64,000 bases of DNA from Tissierella sp. MB52-C2. GTDB lineage: Bacteria; Bacillota; Clostridia; Tissierellales; Tissierellaceae. Where the stretch lies: positions 434,001 to 498,000 of the forward strand of contig NZ_CP133261.1 in the NCBI RefSeq assembly GCF_030931715.1. The letters are read 5' to 3'. The stretch's first letter is position 1. Each line of letters begins with the position of its first letter. Of this stretch, positions 8,239 to 16,934 are shown one piece after another. The notes below the pieces were generated by a model. It did not search any database, was not told where the DNA came from, and worked only from the letters and a program-made list of their open reading frames with translations. A program made the translations under genes and the position numbers.

Positions 8239-9162
8239 ATGAAAAATATAGCGTGTTTTGATATAGGTGGTACTTTCATAAAGTATGGTATATTAGACAT
8301 AAATGGCAAGATATTATTCAAAAATAAGTTTCCTTCACCTAAAAAGGATTGTGGAAGAGAAATACCCTTAGAGATATCAAAGAAGATAAATGAATTAAAG
8401 AATAATTATGATATATTGGCTATTGGAATAAGTACTGCGGGTAAAATAGATAGTGACAAAGGTGAGATCATTTTCGCAAGCAATAATTTACCTGATTATA
8501 CTGGAACAAAGTTAGTAAAGGTCATAAAAGAATTAACGGGATTAGACTCTTTTATAGAAAATGATGTCAATGCAGCGGCAATGGGAGAGTATTGGAAAGG
8601 CGCTGGAAAAAATATAGATAGCTTTATATGCATGACTCTTGGAACAGGAATAGGATCAGCAATAGTAATTGATGGTAAACTACATAGAGGAGTAGGAGAA
8701 GGTACTGGAGAATTAGGACATACAATCATTAATGAAGAAGGAGAAGATTGTAGTTGTGGTAGTAGGGGCTGTTATGAAAGATATGCGTCTACCTCTTCAC
8801 TAGTGAGAGAGTATGAAAGGAGATCAGATATTCCTAAGGGATCGATCACTGGGAAAGATATAATAAGTAGAGTTAAAGATAAAGAGACTTTAGCAGTAGA
8901 AGTCTATAATAAATTTCTAAACCATGTAGTGACAGGATTAGTCAATATTACTCATATATTGGATTTAGGATTGATTATAGTAGGTGGTGGTATTTCTGAA
9001 TCAGGTGATTTGTTCTTTGAAGAAATAAATAGTGTTTTTTCAAAAACAGTAATGCCTTCCTACGGTCAATATACTAAGATTATACAAGCAAAATTAGGAA
9101 ATGATGCAGGATTGGTAGGGGCTTGTTATACAGCCCTAAAGAAATTGAATTATATAAAATAA
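8239..9162 (+). CDS. ROK family sugar kinase
   Basis: 307 residues, ATG one base after the cutC stop, with AGAGGAGG inside the cutC end. The ATP-binding motif DIGGTFIKYGI is at residue 8, and the catalytic Asp109 is in ENDVNAAAMGEYW. The ROK zinc site is complete: His161 plus Cys171, Cys173 and Cys178 in CSCGSRGCYE. There is no N-terminal helix-turn-helix, so this is a kinase and not a NagC-type repressor. The family phosphorylates glucose, N-acetylglucosamine, N-acetylmannosamine or fructose. With a glycosylasparaginase next in the operon, N-acetylglucosamine is the best guess. Confidence 0.9.
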   Translation: MKNIACFDIGGTFIKYGILDINGKILFKNKFPSPKKDCGREIPLEISKKINELKNNYDILAIGISTAGKIDSDKGEIIFASNNLPDYTGTKLVKVIKELTGLDSFIENDVNAAAMGEYWKGAGKNIDSFICMTLGTGIGSAIVIDGKLHRGVGEGTGELGHTIINEEGEDCSCGSRGCYERYASTSSLVREYERRSDIPKGSITGKDIISRVKDKETLAVEVYNKFLNHVVTGLVNITHILDLGLIIVGGGISESGDLFFEEINSVFSKTVMPSYGQYTKIIQAKLGNDAGLVGACYTALKKLNYIK

Positions 9163-9175
9163 TAGGAGGTATATA

Positions 9176-10108
9176 ATGAGTTGGGGAATAATAGGTACCT
9201 GGAGAATGGCTTTAGAAGGAATAGAGGAGGCAGAAGGATTATTAAAGAATGGTGAATCTTCTATAGATGCTATTGAGCTGGCAATAAAAATGGTAGAAGA
9301 TCATCCAGAATATAGGTCTGTAGGATATGGGGGACTTCCAAACCAAGATTGCGAAGTTGAGCTTGATGCTGCTTTTATGGATGGAGATAATCTTTCAATC
9401 GGTGCAGTAGGTGGTATTAAAGACTTCAAAAATCCAATTTCAATTGCAAGAAAACTTATGGATGAAAAATATAATATATTTTTAGTGGGGAAAGGTGCTG
9501 AAAAATACGCACATAACATGGGATTTGAAAGGATGAATATGCTTACAGACTATTCAAAGAAGGAATGGGAAAAAAAGAAAAATGAGATTAAATTAGATAA
9601 ACTTAAAGCATACGATGGACATGATACTGTTGGAGTAGTTGGACTAGATAAAAATGGAAAGATGGCTGCTGCCACATCTACCAGTGGTCTTTTTATGAAA
9701 AAACCTGGAAGAATTGGAGACTCACCATTATCAGGTTCAGGATTTTATGCAGACAGCGAAATAGGAGCTGCCAGTGCTACTGGAGTAGGTGAAGATATAA
9801 TGAAAGTTTGTATCTCATATGAGATAGTACGTCTTATGGAAGAAGGACTTCACCCAAAGGATGCTGCGGAAAAAGCTGTAAATAAATTAAATAAAAAATT
9901 GATTTCAAAAAGAGGAAAAGCAAAAGATATTTCTGTAGTATGTATGAACAATAAAGGACAATGGGGTGTAGCAACAAATATAAATAAGTTTTCTTTTGTT
10001 GTAGCCACTGAAACTGAAAAGCCTACAGTATATATTGCATCCTTTAACGAAGGCAAAACCACTTATGTGAAGGCAACTCAAGAATGGATCGATACTCATA
10101 CAGAGTAG
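9176..10108 (+). CDS. Glycosylasparaginase (N4-(beta-N-acetylglucosaminyl)-L-asparaginase), Ntn hydrolase
   Basis: 310 residues, ATG with AGGAGG 8 bases upstream. It is an N-terminal-nucleophile hydrolase: the autocleavage site is the HDTVGVVGL segment, with Thr151 as the expected nucleophile after cleavage. The subunit split would give about 150 and 160 residues. The motifs GSGFYADSEIGAASATG and the C-terminal repeat of small residues match the glycosylasparaginase branch rather than plain asparaginase II. No signal peptide is visible, so it would act on imported GlcNAc-Asn. Products would be aspartate and (amino)sugar, the latter a likely substrate of the upstream ROK kinase. Confidence 0.85.
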   Translation: MSWGIIGTWRMALEGIEEAEGLLKNGESSIDAIELAIKMVEDHPEYRSVGYGGLPNQDCEVELDAAFMDGDNLSIGAVGGIKDFKNPISIARKLMDEKYNIFLVGKGAEKYAHNMGFERMNMLTDYSKKEWEKKKNEIKLDKLKAYDGHDTVGVVGLDKNGKMAAATSTSGLFMKKPGRIGDSPLSGSGFYADSEIGAASATGVGEDIMKVCISYEIVRLMEEGLHPKDAAEKAVNKLNKKLISKRGKAKDISVVCMNNKGQWGVATNINKFSFVVATETEKPTVYIASFNEGKTTYVKATQEWIDTHTE

Positions 10109-10221
10109 GATAATAAAGAAATTATTGATATAAATTTAAAATCGATAAATTGGGGCAAGAAAAATCGAGATTAATTTTTATGATTAGTATATTCTATAGT
10201 CTAAAGGAGGAAATAAGTACG

Positions 10222-11103
10222 GTGGAATGGATTGAACGTGTTAACAATGTAATCAATTATATAGAAGAAAATCTTGATAAAGAAATTTCCTATGATGAAA
10301 TTGCAAAACTTGCAGTATGCTCTATATATAATTTTCAAAGGATGTTTTCCTATATTGCAGACCAATCTTTAAGTGAGTATATTAGAAACAGAAGGCTTAC
10401 ACTAGCAGCTTTTGATATATTGAATAGTAGAGAAAATATAATTGACATAGCATTAAAGTATGAATATAACTCTCAGGATGCTTTCACCAGAGCATTTAGA
10501 AAGTTTCATGGTGTACTTCCATCCAAAGTACGGACAGAGGTGGTCAATCTTAAGTCATGCCCAAAGATTTCCTTCCAAATAACTATTACAGGAGGTAACC
10601 ATATGAATTATCAAATTGAACAATGGCCAGCATTTACTATTTCAGGAATAAGAAAAAGAATTGAAACGGAAAAAGCATTTCAAGTAATTCCTAGGATTTG
10701 GGAAACAGCAGGTAATGATGGTACAATGGAAAGATTATTTGGACTCTGGAGTCAGACAGATATGCGTCCAGTAGGACTCCTTGGGGTCAGTGCAGGAGGA
10801 CAATGGGGAGATTCAAAGGAAATGGATTATTATCTAGGAGTGACGACTTATGTGGATTTACCTGAATGTACCAAGGTCATTACTCCTGAAGATATGGATG
10901 AATTACAATTATCTAAAGCCACTTGGGTAATAATCGAGGCTAATGGAGAATTGCCAGATTCTATTCAAAATGTGTATAAAAGCTTTTATACAGAATGGCT
11001 ACCTAACTCAGGCTATGACTTAGATGATTTGCCTGTAATAGAATGTTATTTACAAGATAATAGACAAGAAGTATGGATAGCAATTAAACCAATTTGTAAA
11101 TAG
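10222..11103 (+). CDS. AraC-family regulator with GyrI-like effector-binding domain
   Basis: 293 residues from GTG 10222, which follows AAAGGAGG at 10203-10210; an upstream in-frame start at 10150 lacks a site. Residues about 1-105 hold the two helix-turn-helix units of the AraC/XylS type (ISYDEIAKLAVCSIYNFQRMF, then the ENIIDIALKYEYNSQDAFTRAFRKF region). Residues about 130-290 form a GyrI/Rob-like ligand pocket (FTISGIRKRI, LGVTTYVDLPE). This Rob-like layout often senses hydrophobic compounds and activates stress or efflux genes. There is no obvious target immediately downstream, so it may be autoregulated or act elsewhere. Confidence 0.88.
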   Translation: MEWIERVNNVINYIEENLDKEISYDEIAKLAVCSIYNFQRMFSYIADQSLSEYIRNRRLTLAAFDILNSRENIIDIALKYEYNSQDAFTRAFRKFHGVLPSKVRTEVVNLKSCPKISFQITITGGNHMNYQIEQWPAFTISGIRKRIETEKAFQVIPRIWETAGNDGTMERLFGLWSQTDMRPVGLLGVSAGGQWGDSKEMDYYLGVTTYVDLPECTKVITPEDMDELQLSKATWVIIEANGELPDSIQNVYKSFYTEWLPNSGYDLDDLPVIECYLQDNRQEVWIAIKPICK

Positions 11104-11195
11104 TGAGGGAAAGATCAGATAACTGGATATTTAGAAATAATATTATAGTGATCTAGAAAAATCCTTTAATTTCTTTAGAAGAAAGGAAGTCATAT

Positions 11196-12170
11196 ATGAA
11201 AAAGAAAGTCTTAATAATGGGTGGAAGTTATTTTATAGGAAAGAAAATTGTTGGTGTGTTTTGTGAAAATAAATATGATGTTTTTACTTTAAATCGTGGA
11301 ACTAAAGCTCAAGACTTAGATAATGTGCATAATCTAATATGTGATAGAAATGACAATAAGCAAATGGAAAATGTTCTTTCTAAATATAGGTTTAATATTG
11401 TTATAGATGTATCTGCCTTAAATAAAGAACAGGGACAAATATTATATAAAGCTTTAAATAAAGAGGAATTAGAATCCTTTGTATTTATTAGTTCAAGTGC
11501 TGTATATGATGTAGATAGCTTAACATTTCCATTTAAAGAAAATGATCCGTTAAAAGAAAATACTTATTGGACATCCTATGGACAAAATAAAATAGAAGCT
11601 GAAAATTATTATATTGAAAATTTCAGAGATTCCTCTATAGACCTTATTATTTTGCGACCGCCCTATGCTTATGGAGAAAATAATTATGCTCAAAGAGAAA
11701 GCTTTATTTTTGACCATATTTGTAAAGATAGACCGATTATCATTCCAAACCCAAATACTTATCTTCAATTTATCTATACTACAGATTTAGCTAATATTAT
11801 TATAGAATTACTTAAAATAAAAAAACAAGATATTTCTATATTCAATGTTGGAAATAAGAAGCCAGTTACTATTAGAGAATGGATTGAATATTGTGCAGAA
11901 GTAGTAGGTAAAGAAGTTAAAATAATCGAGTATGATTATAAGTCTAAAGGACGTAAAGAAAGGGACTTCTTTCCATTTTATAACTATAGCAATGTATTAG
12001 ATGTAAATAAAATTAATTGTATATATAGTGAAGAAGCGGATTTTATAATGGGATTAAAGAATAGTTATAATTGGTATTTAGCAAATAGAGACAACATATC
12101 TTTTAAAGAAGATATTATTCGTACTGAAGAAGAAATATTTAAGGAATTAGGAATTAATATTAACAAATAG
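11196..12170 (+). CDS. NAD-dependent epimerase/dehydratase (extended SDR)
   Basis: 324 residues, ATG after GAAAGGAAG. The N-terminal glycine motif is MGGSYFIGKKIV, a slightly relaxed GxxGxxG. The catalytic region has SSSAVYD and then the Tyr/Lys pair in SYGQNKIEAE, and ILRPPYAYGE follows. These mark extended short-chain dehydrogenases that epimerise or dehydrate nucleotide sugars. The substrate cannot be named. Neighbours give no sugar-nucleotide pathway. Confidence 0.85.
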   Translation: MKKKVLIMGGSYFIGKKIVGVFCENKYDVFTLNRGTKAQDLDNVHNLICDRNDNKQMENVLSKYRFNIVIDVSALNKEQGQILYKALNKEELESFVFISSSAVYDVDSLTFPFKENDPLKENTYWTSYGQNKIEAENYYIENFRDSSIDLIILRPPYAYGENNYAQRESFIFDHICKDRPIIIPNPNTYLQFIYTTDLANIIIELLKIKKQDISIFNVGNKKPVTIREWIEYCAEVVGKEVKIIEYDYKSKGRKERDFFPFYNYSNVLDVNKINCIYSEEADFIMGLKNSYNWYLANRDNISFKEDIIRTEEEIFKELGININK

Positions 12171-12206
12171 AATATATACTAATAAATAAAATTGGGGGTA
12201 AAAGAT

Positions 12207-12509
12207 ATGAGTGAAATTTTATCTAAAAGATTCAAATTATCTATTTTAATTATATTAGTATTATTAGTTTCAACAGGTTGTATGCCAGGAGATGGCTCAT
12301 ATAATTTACAAAAACCTGCTAATTTCTTATCAGGTATATGGCACGGATGGATAGCACCTATTTCATTGATATTTTCAATAGGTAAAAGTAATATTAGAAT
12401 ATATGAAACAATAAATACTGGATTTTGGTATGATTTAGGATTTTATATAGCCATAATAAGTGGATTTGGTGGATTATCCCTATCTAGGAAAAAAAGAAAA
12501 GGAAATTAA
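12207..12509 (+). CDS. Small predicted membrane lipoprotein
   Basis: 100 residues. ATG 12207 follows GGGGG at 12194-12198; a TTG at 12192 overlaps that site. A signal peptide with lipobox LVSTGC puts the modified Cys near residue 25. A soluble stretch (GDGSYNLQKPANFLSGIWHGW) and a second hydrophobic segment at about residues 70-92 precede a basic tail. I recognise the GIWHGWIAPISLI pattern as recurring in small Firmicutes membrane proteins of unknown function. No function can be assigned. Confidence 0.7.
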   Translation: MSEILSKRFKLSILIILVLLVSTGCMPGDGSYNLQKPANFLSGIWHGWIAPISLIFSIGKSNIRIYETINTGFWYDLGFYIAIISGFGGLSLSRKKRKGN

Positions 12510-12528
12510 AAATTAAGTAAGAAACTAA

Positions 12529-12562
12529 AGATAGATGTCATAAGCCATCTATCTTCTTTTTA
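12529..12562 (+). terminator. Rho-independent terminator
   Basis: AGATAGATG (12529-12537) pairs with CATCTATCT (12546-12554) around an 8-base loop, followed by TCTTTTTA. Confidence 0.8.
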
Positions 12563-12747
12563 TATATAAAGAAAAATTTTATAAAAAGAAGGGATTTAAT
12601 AAGATTTACAGAATAAAGTAATAGATAGGTTTTCTTAGGGGTGATTAAATAGATGCTAAGGAAGATGAATCAAGAAGTTGAAATATTAAATGAATAAAAA
12701 ATTTATATTCTATAGTAACTAAGGGTTAATTTGATTGGGGGGAAAAG

Positions 12748-13271
12748 ATGAAAACATTATTTGCTTATGTTTATTTAAAAATTTTGAAGAACATACTAAA
12801 GAAGATTTTAATAGAGTAATGGATGTAAATTTTTATGGTGCCATAAGTTTAACAAAAGCTGTAATCCCTATTATGAAAAATCAAAGACAAGGTAAGGTCT
12901 GTTTTACAAGCTCAGGTGTAGATGTCACAGGATTTATAGATATAAGCTCATATGCATCTAGCAAGGGAGCAATAGAATCTTTTGCTAAATGTATGAATAT
13001 TGAATATGAAGATAGCGGTATTACATTTCATATAATGCATCCTCCTTTGACAGATACAAAATCATCTTCACCACTTCCGATTCCAAGAGAATTTAAGGCA
13101 TCACCTGAGAAAGTAGGAAAAGGATTTATCAAAAATATAGACAGCAAGAAATTCCTTATTACCCCTTCATTTACTGATAGAATATCGGTAAGACTTAGTT
13201 ATGCTTTTTCATTACCAATGGGAAAAATGCTTGTGAAAATGACAAAAAAAGCAAAGAGGGATTTAAAGTGA
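12748..13271 (+). pseudogene. Remnant of a short-chain dehydrogenase (internal deletion)
   Basis: A normal start (GGGGGG, then ATG 12748) reads MKTLF, the usual opening of an SDR. It then passes directly, out of frame, into the middle of the domain. The downstream frame keeps NFEEHTKEDFNRVMDVNFYG, VCFTSSGVDVTG, the catalytic YASSKGA pair and a full C-terminus. The whole glycine-rich cofactor site, about 75 residues, is missing. The pattern is a deletion that fused the start codon to the middle. An alternative start for the long frame at TTG 12735 would not restore the nucleotide-binding motif, so the gene is very probably dead. Confidence 0.75.
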
Positions 13272-13359
13272 AAATTATAATACGATAAAACTTTCAATGT
13301 TGTGGTTTTATAGAGAAAGATTAGTATGAAATGATGAAGATATGAGAGGAGGTGTTTAT

Positions 13360-14229
13360 TTGAATGTATTAAAACATATTTATCAAGAATTATCATTACT
13401 AGGACTATCTAATGATAAAATAGATAATTTAGATGAGATTAGAAATAGAAATGGAGTTTATCTCTATAGGATAAAATATAAAGGTAAAGATTTAGTGATT
13501 AAGTATTTTGAAAAACATGAGTTTAGAAGGGAAATTGAGTATTATGAAATCTTAAAAAGTCTAGATATACCTACAATAGAAGTAATAGGATATACGAAGA
13601 ATACTTTATTACTGGAGGATTTAGATAAAAGTCTAAATTATCGTCTAGGGATTGAATCTGATCTTTCAGACATAGAGGTAGCAAAAGCTCTTGCATCATG
13701 GTATAGGAAGTTGCACTATGAAGGAGTAAAGTTTTTAAAAAATAATGATAGGAAATTCTATAAGGAGATGGATTATATAACAAAAGAAAATATAGAATTG
13801 GTCATGAATAAAACAAATACTAGAGATAATAAAGTATGGCAGCTTTTAATTGATCATTTAGATTTAATCTTTCTAAAAATCCAGGAATTTGAAGAGACTT
13901 TTACCTATAATGATTTTTATTGGACTAATCTAGTGGTTAGTAAAGATAAGAAGGAGGCATTTATGTTTGACTATAATATGCTAGGAGTAGGATTTAGGTA
14001 TAGTGATATAAGAAATGTCTGCTCTTCTTTATCTGATGAGGCTGGCAATATATTTTTAAAAGAATATGAAGGAATAAATCAGGATGAAAAGAAGATAGAT
14101 GAAGTTGTGTCAATTTTGGTCAGTTTAGTACAAGCCTGTGAAAGAGATATATTTCCAAAGTGGGCACAGGAGGCATTAGATAAAGTTAACAATGGAGAAT
14201 TGTATAAGGGGATATTAGAGATACTTTAA
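13360..14229 (+). CDS. Aminoglycoside-phosphotransferase-like (APH/choline kinase fold) protein
   Basis: 289 residues. TTG 13360 was chosen because AGGAGGTG is 5 bases upstream (13347-13354); an ATG at 13342 lies before that site. The N-lobe lysine is in DLVIKYFEKHEF, and the catalytic loop is FTYNDFYWTNLVV in place of the usual HGDxxxxN. The metal-binding motif is FDYNMLGVG in place of DxD. These mark the phosphotransferase fold that phosphorylates small molecules. There is no evidence for a specific antibiotic substrate. Confidence 0.75.
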   Translation: MNVLKHIYQELSLLGLSNDKIDNLDEIRNRNGVYLYRIKYKGKDLVIKYFEKHEFRREIEYYEILKSLDIPTIEVIGYTKNTLLLEDLDKSLNYRLGIESDLSDIEVAKALASWYRKLHYEGVKFLKNNDRKFYKEMDYITKENIELVMNKTNTRDNKVWQLLIDHLDLIFLKIQEFEETFTYNDFYWTNLVVSKDKKEAFMFDYNMLGVGFRYSDIRNVCSSLSDEAGNIFLKEYEGINQDEKKIDEVVSILVSLVQACERDIFPKWAQEALDKVNNGELYKGILEIL

Positions 14230-14295
14230 TTTATAGAGACAATTCCAAAGTTAAAATAAGAATATATAAGAGATAATTGTTTGGGGGAGATCTAA

Positions 14296-16071
14296 GTGAA
14301 AAAGATGTGGTTAGTTATTGTACTATGTTTTTTTATGATGGGATGTAGTGCCAAATATCATAGGGATAATAATATGGGATTAGAACAGGAAGGTATAGAG
14401 GTAAGTCAGGTATTTTATAATATAAAGGAGAAAAAGGCAAATAATAATGAATTTGATAAGGGGTCTAAAATAGAAGAAATCATAGTTTCAGAAGAGAAAA
14501 TAAATGATTTAACTTTACTTGGTAAGATATGGGGATATCTAAAATATTATCATCCTAATGTGTCAAAGGGTAAATATAACTGGGACTATGAATTATTTAG
14601 AGTATTGCCTAAAATTTTGGATACAGAGAACATAACTGAAAGGGATGAGATTTTATTTAATTGGATAGAAAGCCAAGGAGAATTTGAAGTAATAGAGGAT
14701 ACAAAAGTAAGGTCAGAAAAAACTAAAATCATTCCCGACTTGGAATGGACTTTAAATTCAGATTTAGATGAGAAGCTTGTATTACAACTAAGTAATATTA
14801 AAGATGCAAAAAGGACAGGCAAAAATTATTATGTAAGTTTCATTGAAGGGGTTAAAAATCCAGAGTTTAAAAATGAAAACCCATATCCACTAATGGAATA
14901 CTCTGATACTGGATATCGTCTGTTATCTTTATATAGATATTGGAATATAATTGAATATTATTTTCCATACAAACATTTAATTGAAGAGGATTGGGATGAT
15001 GTTTTAAGAGAGTTTATCCCTAAATTTATTGAAGCAGAAAATGAGCTTGAATATAAGCTTACTGTTCTAGAATTAATTGGAAGAGTTAACGATACACATG
15101 CTAATGTGTATAATGATAAAACTTTATTGAATCATTGGGGAATAAATTTTGCACCTGTCAGAATAACATTTGTAGAAAATAAAGCTGTGGTAACAGGATA
15201 TCATGATAATGAGCTAGGTGAGAAATCAGGACTAAAAGTAGGGGATATAATCACAAAAGTTAACAATAAGACTGTTGAAGATATAGTAGAGGATAGATTA
15301 AAATATACTCCAGCTTCAAATTATCCTACGAAATTAAGGGATATAGCAATAAGTCTACTTAGAACTAAAGAGGACTCTTTAGATATTGAATTTTTACGTG
15401 ACGGTAAAATAGAATCAGTGCAAATTCAATGTCTTCCAGCTACAGAAATGAGTGTCAGTATATTCAAGCCTGAAGATACCCATTTTAAGTTTATAAATCC
15501 TGATATTGCCTACATCTATCCAGGACTAATAAAGAACAAAGACATACCTGAGATCATGACTAAAATAAAAGATACAAAAGGACTAATAATCGATTGGAGA
15601 TGCTATCCATCGGATTTTACAGTATTCACTTTAGGTCAACATTTATTGCCACAAAGCACGGAATTTGTAAAGTTTACTCAAGGAAGTATATCGGAGCCAG
15701 GTCTATTTGAAATGACAGAACCTCTAGAAGTAGGAAAAGAGAATTCCGATTATTATAAAGGAAAGGTAGTTATAATAATAAATGAATTAACACAGAGTTC
15801 TGCTGAGTATCATACTATGGCTTTTAGAACAGCACCAAATGCAGTGGTTATTGGTAGTACTACAGCTGGAGCAGATGGTAATGTATCTCAGTTTTCTCTT
15901 CCAGGAGGTATAAATACGGGAATGAGTGGTATAGGAGTATATTATCCTGATGGTACTGAGACTCAAAGGATAGGAATAGTACCAGATATTGAAATAAGAC
16001 CAACAATTGAAGGAGTAAAAGAAGGTAGAGATGAATTGTTAGAGAAGGCAATTAAGATTATAAATGAATAG
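14296..16071 (+). CDS. S41 family (tail-specific) serine peptidase, lipoprotein
   Basis: 591 residues, GTG with GGGGGAG 6 bases upstream. A signal peptide ends in lipobox MMGCS (Cys16), so it should be anchored outside the membrane. The middle contains a PDZ-like region (GEKSGLKVGDIITKVNNK, about residues 310-330). The catalytic Ser is in TQSSAEYHT (residues 501-502), followed by GSTTAGADGNVSQF. This is the Tricorn/C-terminal-processing peptidase type. It stands alone with its own site, 25 bases before nif3. Confidence 0.88.
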   Translation: MKKMWLVIVLCFFMMGCSAKYHRDNNMGLEQEGIEVSQVFYNIKEKKANNNEFDKGSKIEEIIVSEEKINDLTLLGKIWGYLKYYHPNVSKGKYNWDYELFRVLPKILDTENITERDEILFNWIESQGEFEVIEDTKVRSEKTKIIPDLEWTLNSDLDEKLVLQLSNIKDAKRTGKNYYVSFIEGVKNPEFKNENPYPLMEYSDTGYRLLSLYRYWNIIEYYFPYKHLIEEDWDDVLREFIPKFIEAENELEYKLTVLELIGRVNDTHANVYNDKTLLNHWGINFAPVRITFVENKAVVTGYHDNELGEKSGLKVGDIITKVNNKTVEDIVEDRLKYTPASNYPTKLRDIAISLLRTKEDSLDIEFLRDGKIESVQIQCLPATEMSVSIFKPEDTHFKFINPDIAYIYPGLIKNKDIPEIMTKIKDTKGLIIDWRCYPSDFTVFTLGQHLLPQSTEFVKFTQGSISEPGLFEMTEPLEVGKENSDYYKGKVVIIINELTQSSAEYHTMAFRTAPNAVVIGSTTAGADGNVSQFSLPGGINTGMSGIGVYYPDGTETQRIGIVPDIEIRPTIEGVKEGRDELLEKAIKIINE

Positions 16072-16096
16072 TAAAAATTTTTAAAGGAGGACAAAC

Positions 16097-16867
16097 ATGG
16101 AATTAAAAGAAATAGAACAATATATATTAGAATTATTTACCACTAGAGATAATGAAAACTTTCATGAGGAAAGCGGAATTACTGTAAGAGGCACAGAGGA
16201 TATAAAAAGAATTGGGTATTGTACAAATTTAACACTTGAAACCATTGAAGAAGCAAAAAAGAATAATGTTGATTTAATGATAACTCATCATGATGCTTGG
16301 GAGTTTATATATGGGTTGAAAGAAGCCTGTAAAGAAAAGCTTTTGGAGTATAATATGTCGCATTATTTTAATCATCTTCCATTAGATGATTGTGAATTTG
16401 GAACAAATAATTCTTTAATTGAAAAGTTAGGATTAGAAATTATTGAAAAGACACACAAAGAAGATGGATTTTTCTGTGGGAGAATTGCTGAGTTTAAAGA
16501 ACCAATCAAATTTGAGGACTTAGTTGAGAGAATAGAAATCACATTAGAAGAGCCGGTACAATCATGGAAATTTAATGATAGAGAAATAAAAAGAGTAGGT
16601 TTAGTTTGTGGTGGTGGGGGCTTTACCACAGATGTACGAGAAGCAGTAGAGAGAAATTGCGATGTTTATATAACAGGTGAAAAAGTATTATATACCATAC
16701 AATATGCAAAGTTTTCAAAGATAAATTTAATAGTAGGAAGTCATACTTTTACTGAAGTATTTGGAATCGAAAGCCTTGCTAAGAAGATTAAGGATAAGTA
16801 TAAGGATATTGAAATAGTTAGATTAAAAGAGGAACATTTAGAAACAGAAAAGACGAGTCTAAATTAG
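16097..16867 (+). CDS. Nif3-like dinuclear metal centre protein (DUF34)
   Basis: 256 residues, ATG with AAAGGAGG. Metal-ligand motifs are THHDAWEF (N-terminal), SHYFNHLPLDD and the C-terminal GSHTFTEVFGIE, typical of the NIF3/YqfO fold. Central GGGGFTTDVREAVERNCDVYITGE also fits. It is probably a metal-dependent hydrolase, and members have been linked to GTP cyclohydrolase-like activity. The last 88 codons occur again at 22420-22686, so this gene was part of a local duplication. Confidence 0.85.
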   Translation: MELKEIEQYILELFTTRDNENFHEESGITVRGTEDIKRIGYCTNLTLETIEEAKKNNVDLMITHHDAWEFIYGLKEACKEKLLEYNMSHYFNHLPLDDCEFGTNNSLIEKLGLEIIEKTHKEDGFFCGRIAEFKEPIKFEDLVERIEITLEEPVQSWKFNDREIKRVGLVCGGGGFTTDVREAVERNCDVYITGEKVLYTIQYAKFSKINLIVGSHTFTEVFGIESLAKKIKDKYKDIEIVRLKEEHLETEKTSLN

Positions 16868-16934
16868 TAGAAAGAATTAGAAAATTCGCATCTTTTTAAA
16901 TTAAAAATTATATTATAATTAAGGAGGATTATAG

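Noticed and set aside
8239-9162. NagC-type repressor
   Set aside because: The ROK domain starts at the first residues; there is no N-terminal helix-turn-helix, so it is a kinase.
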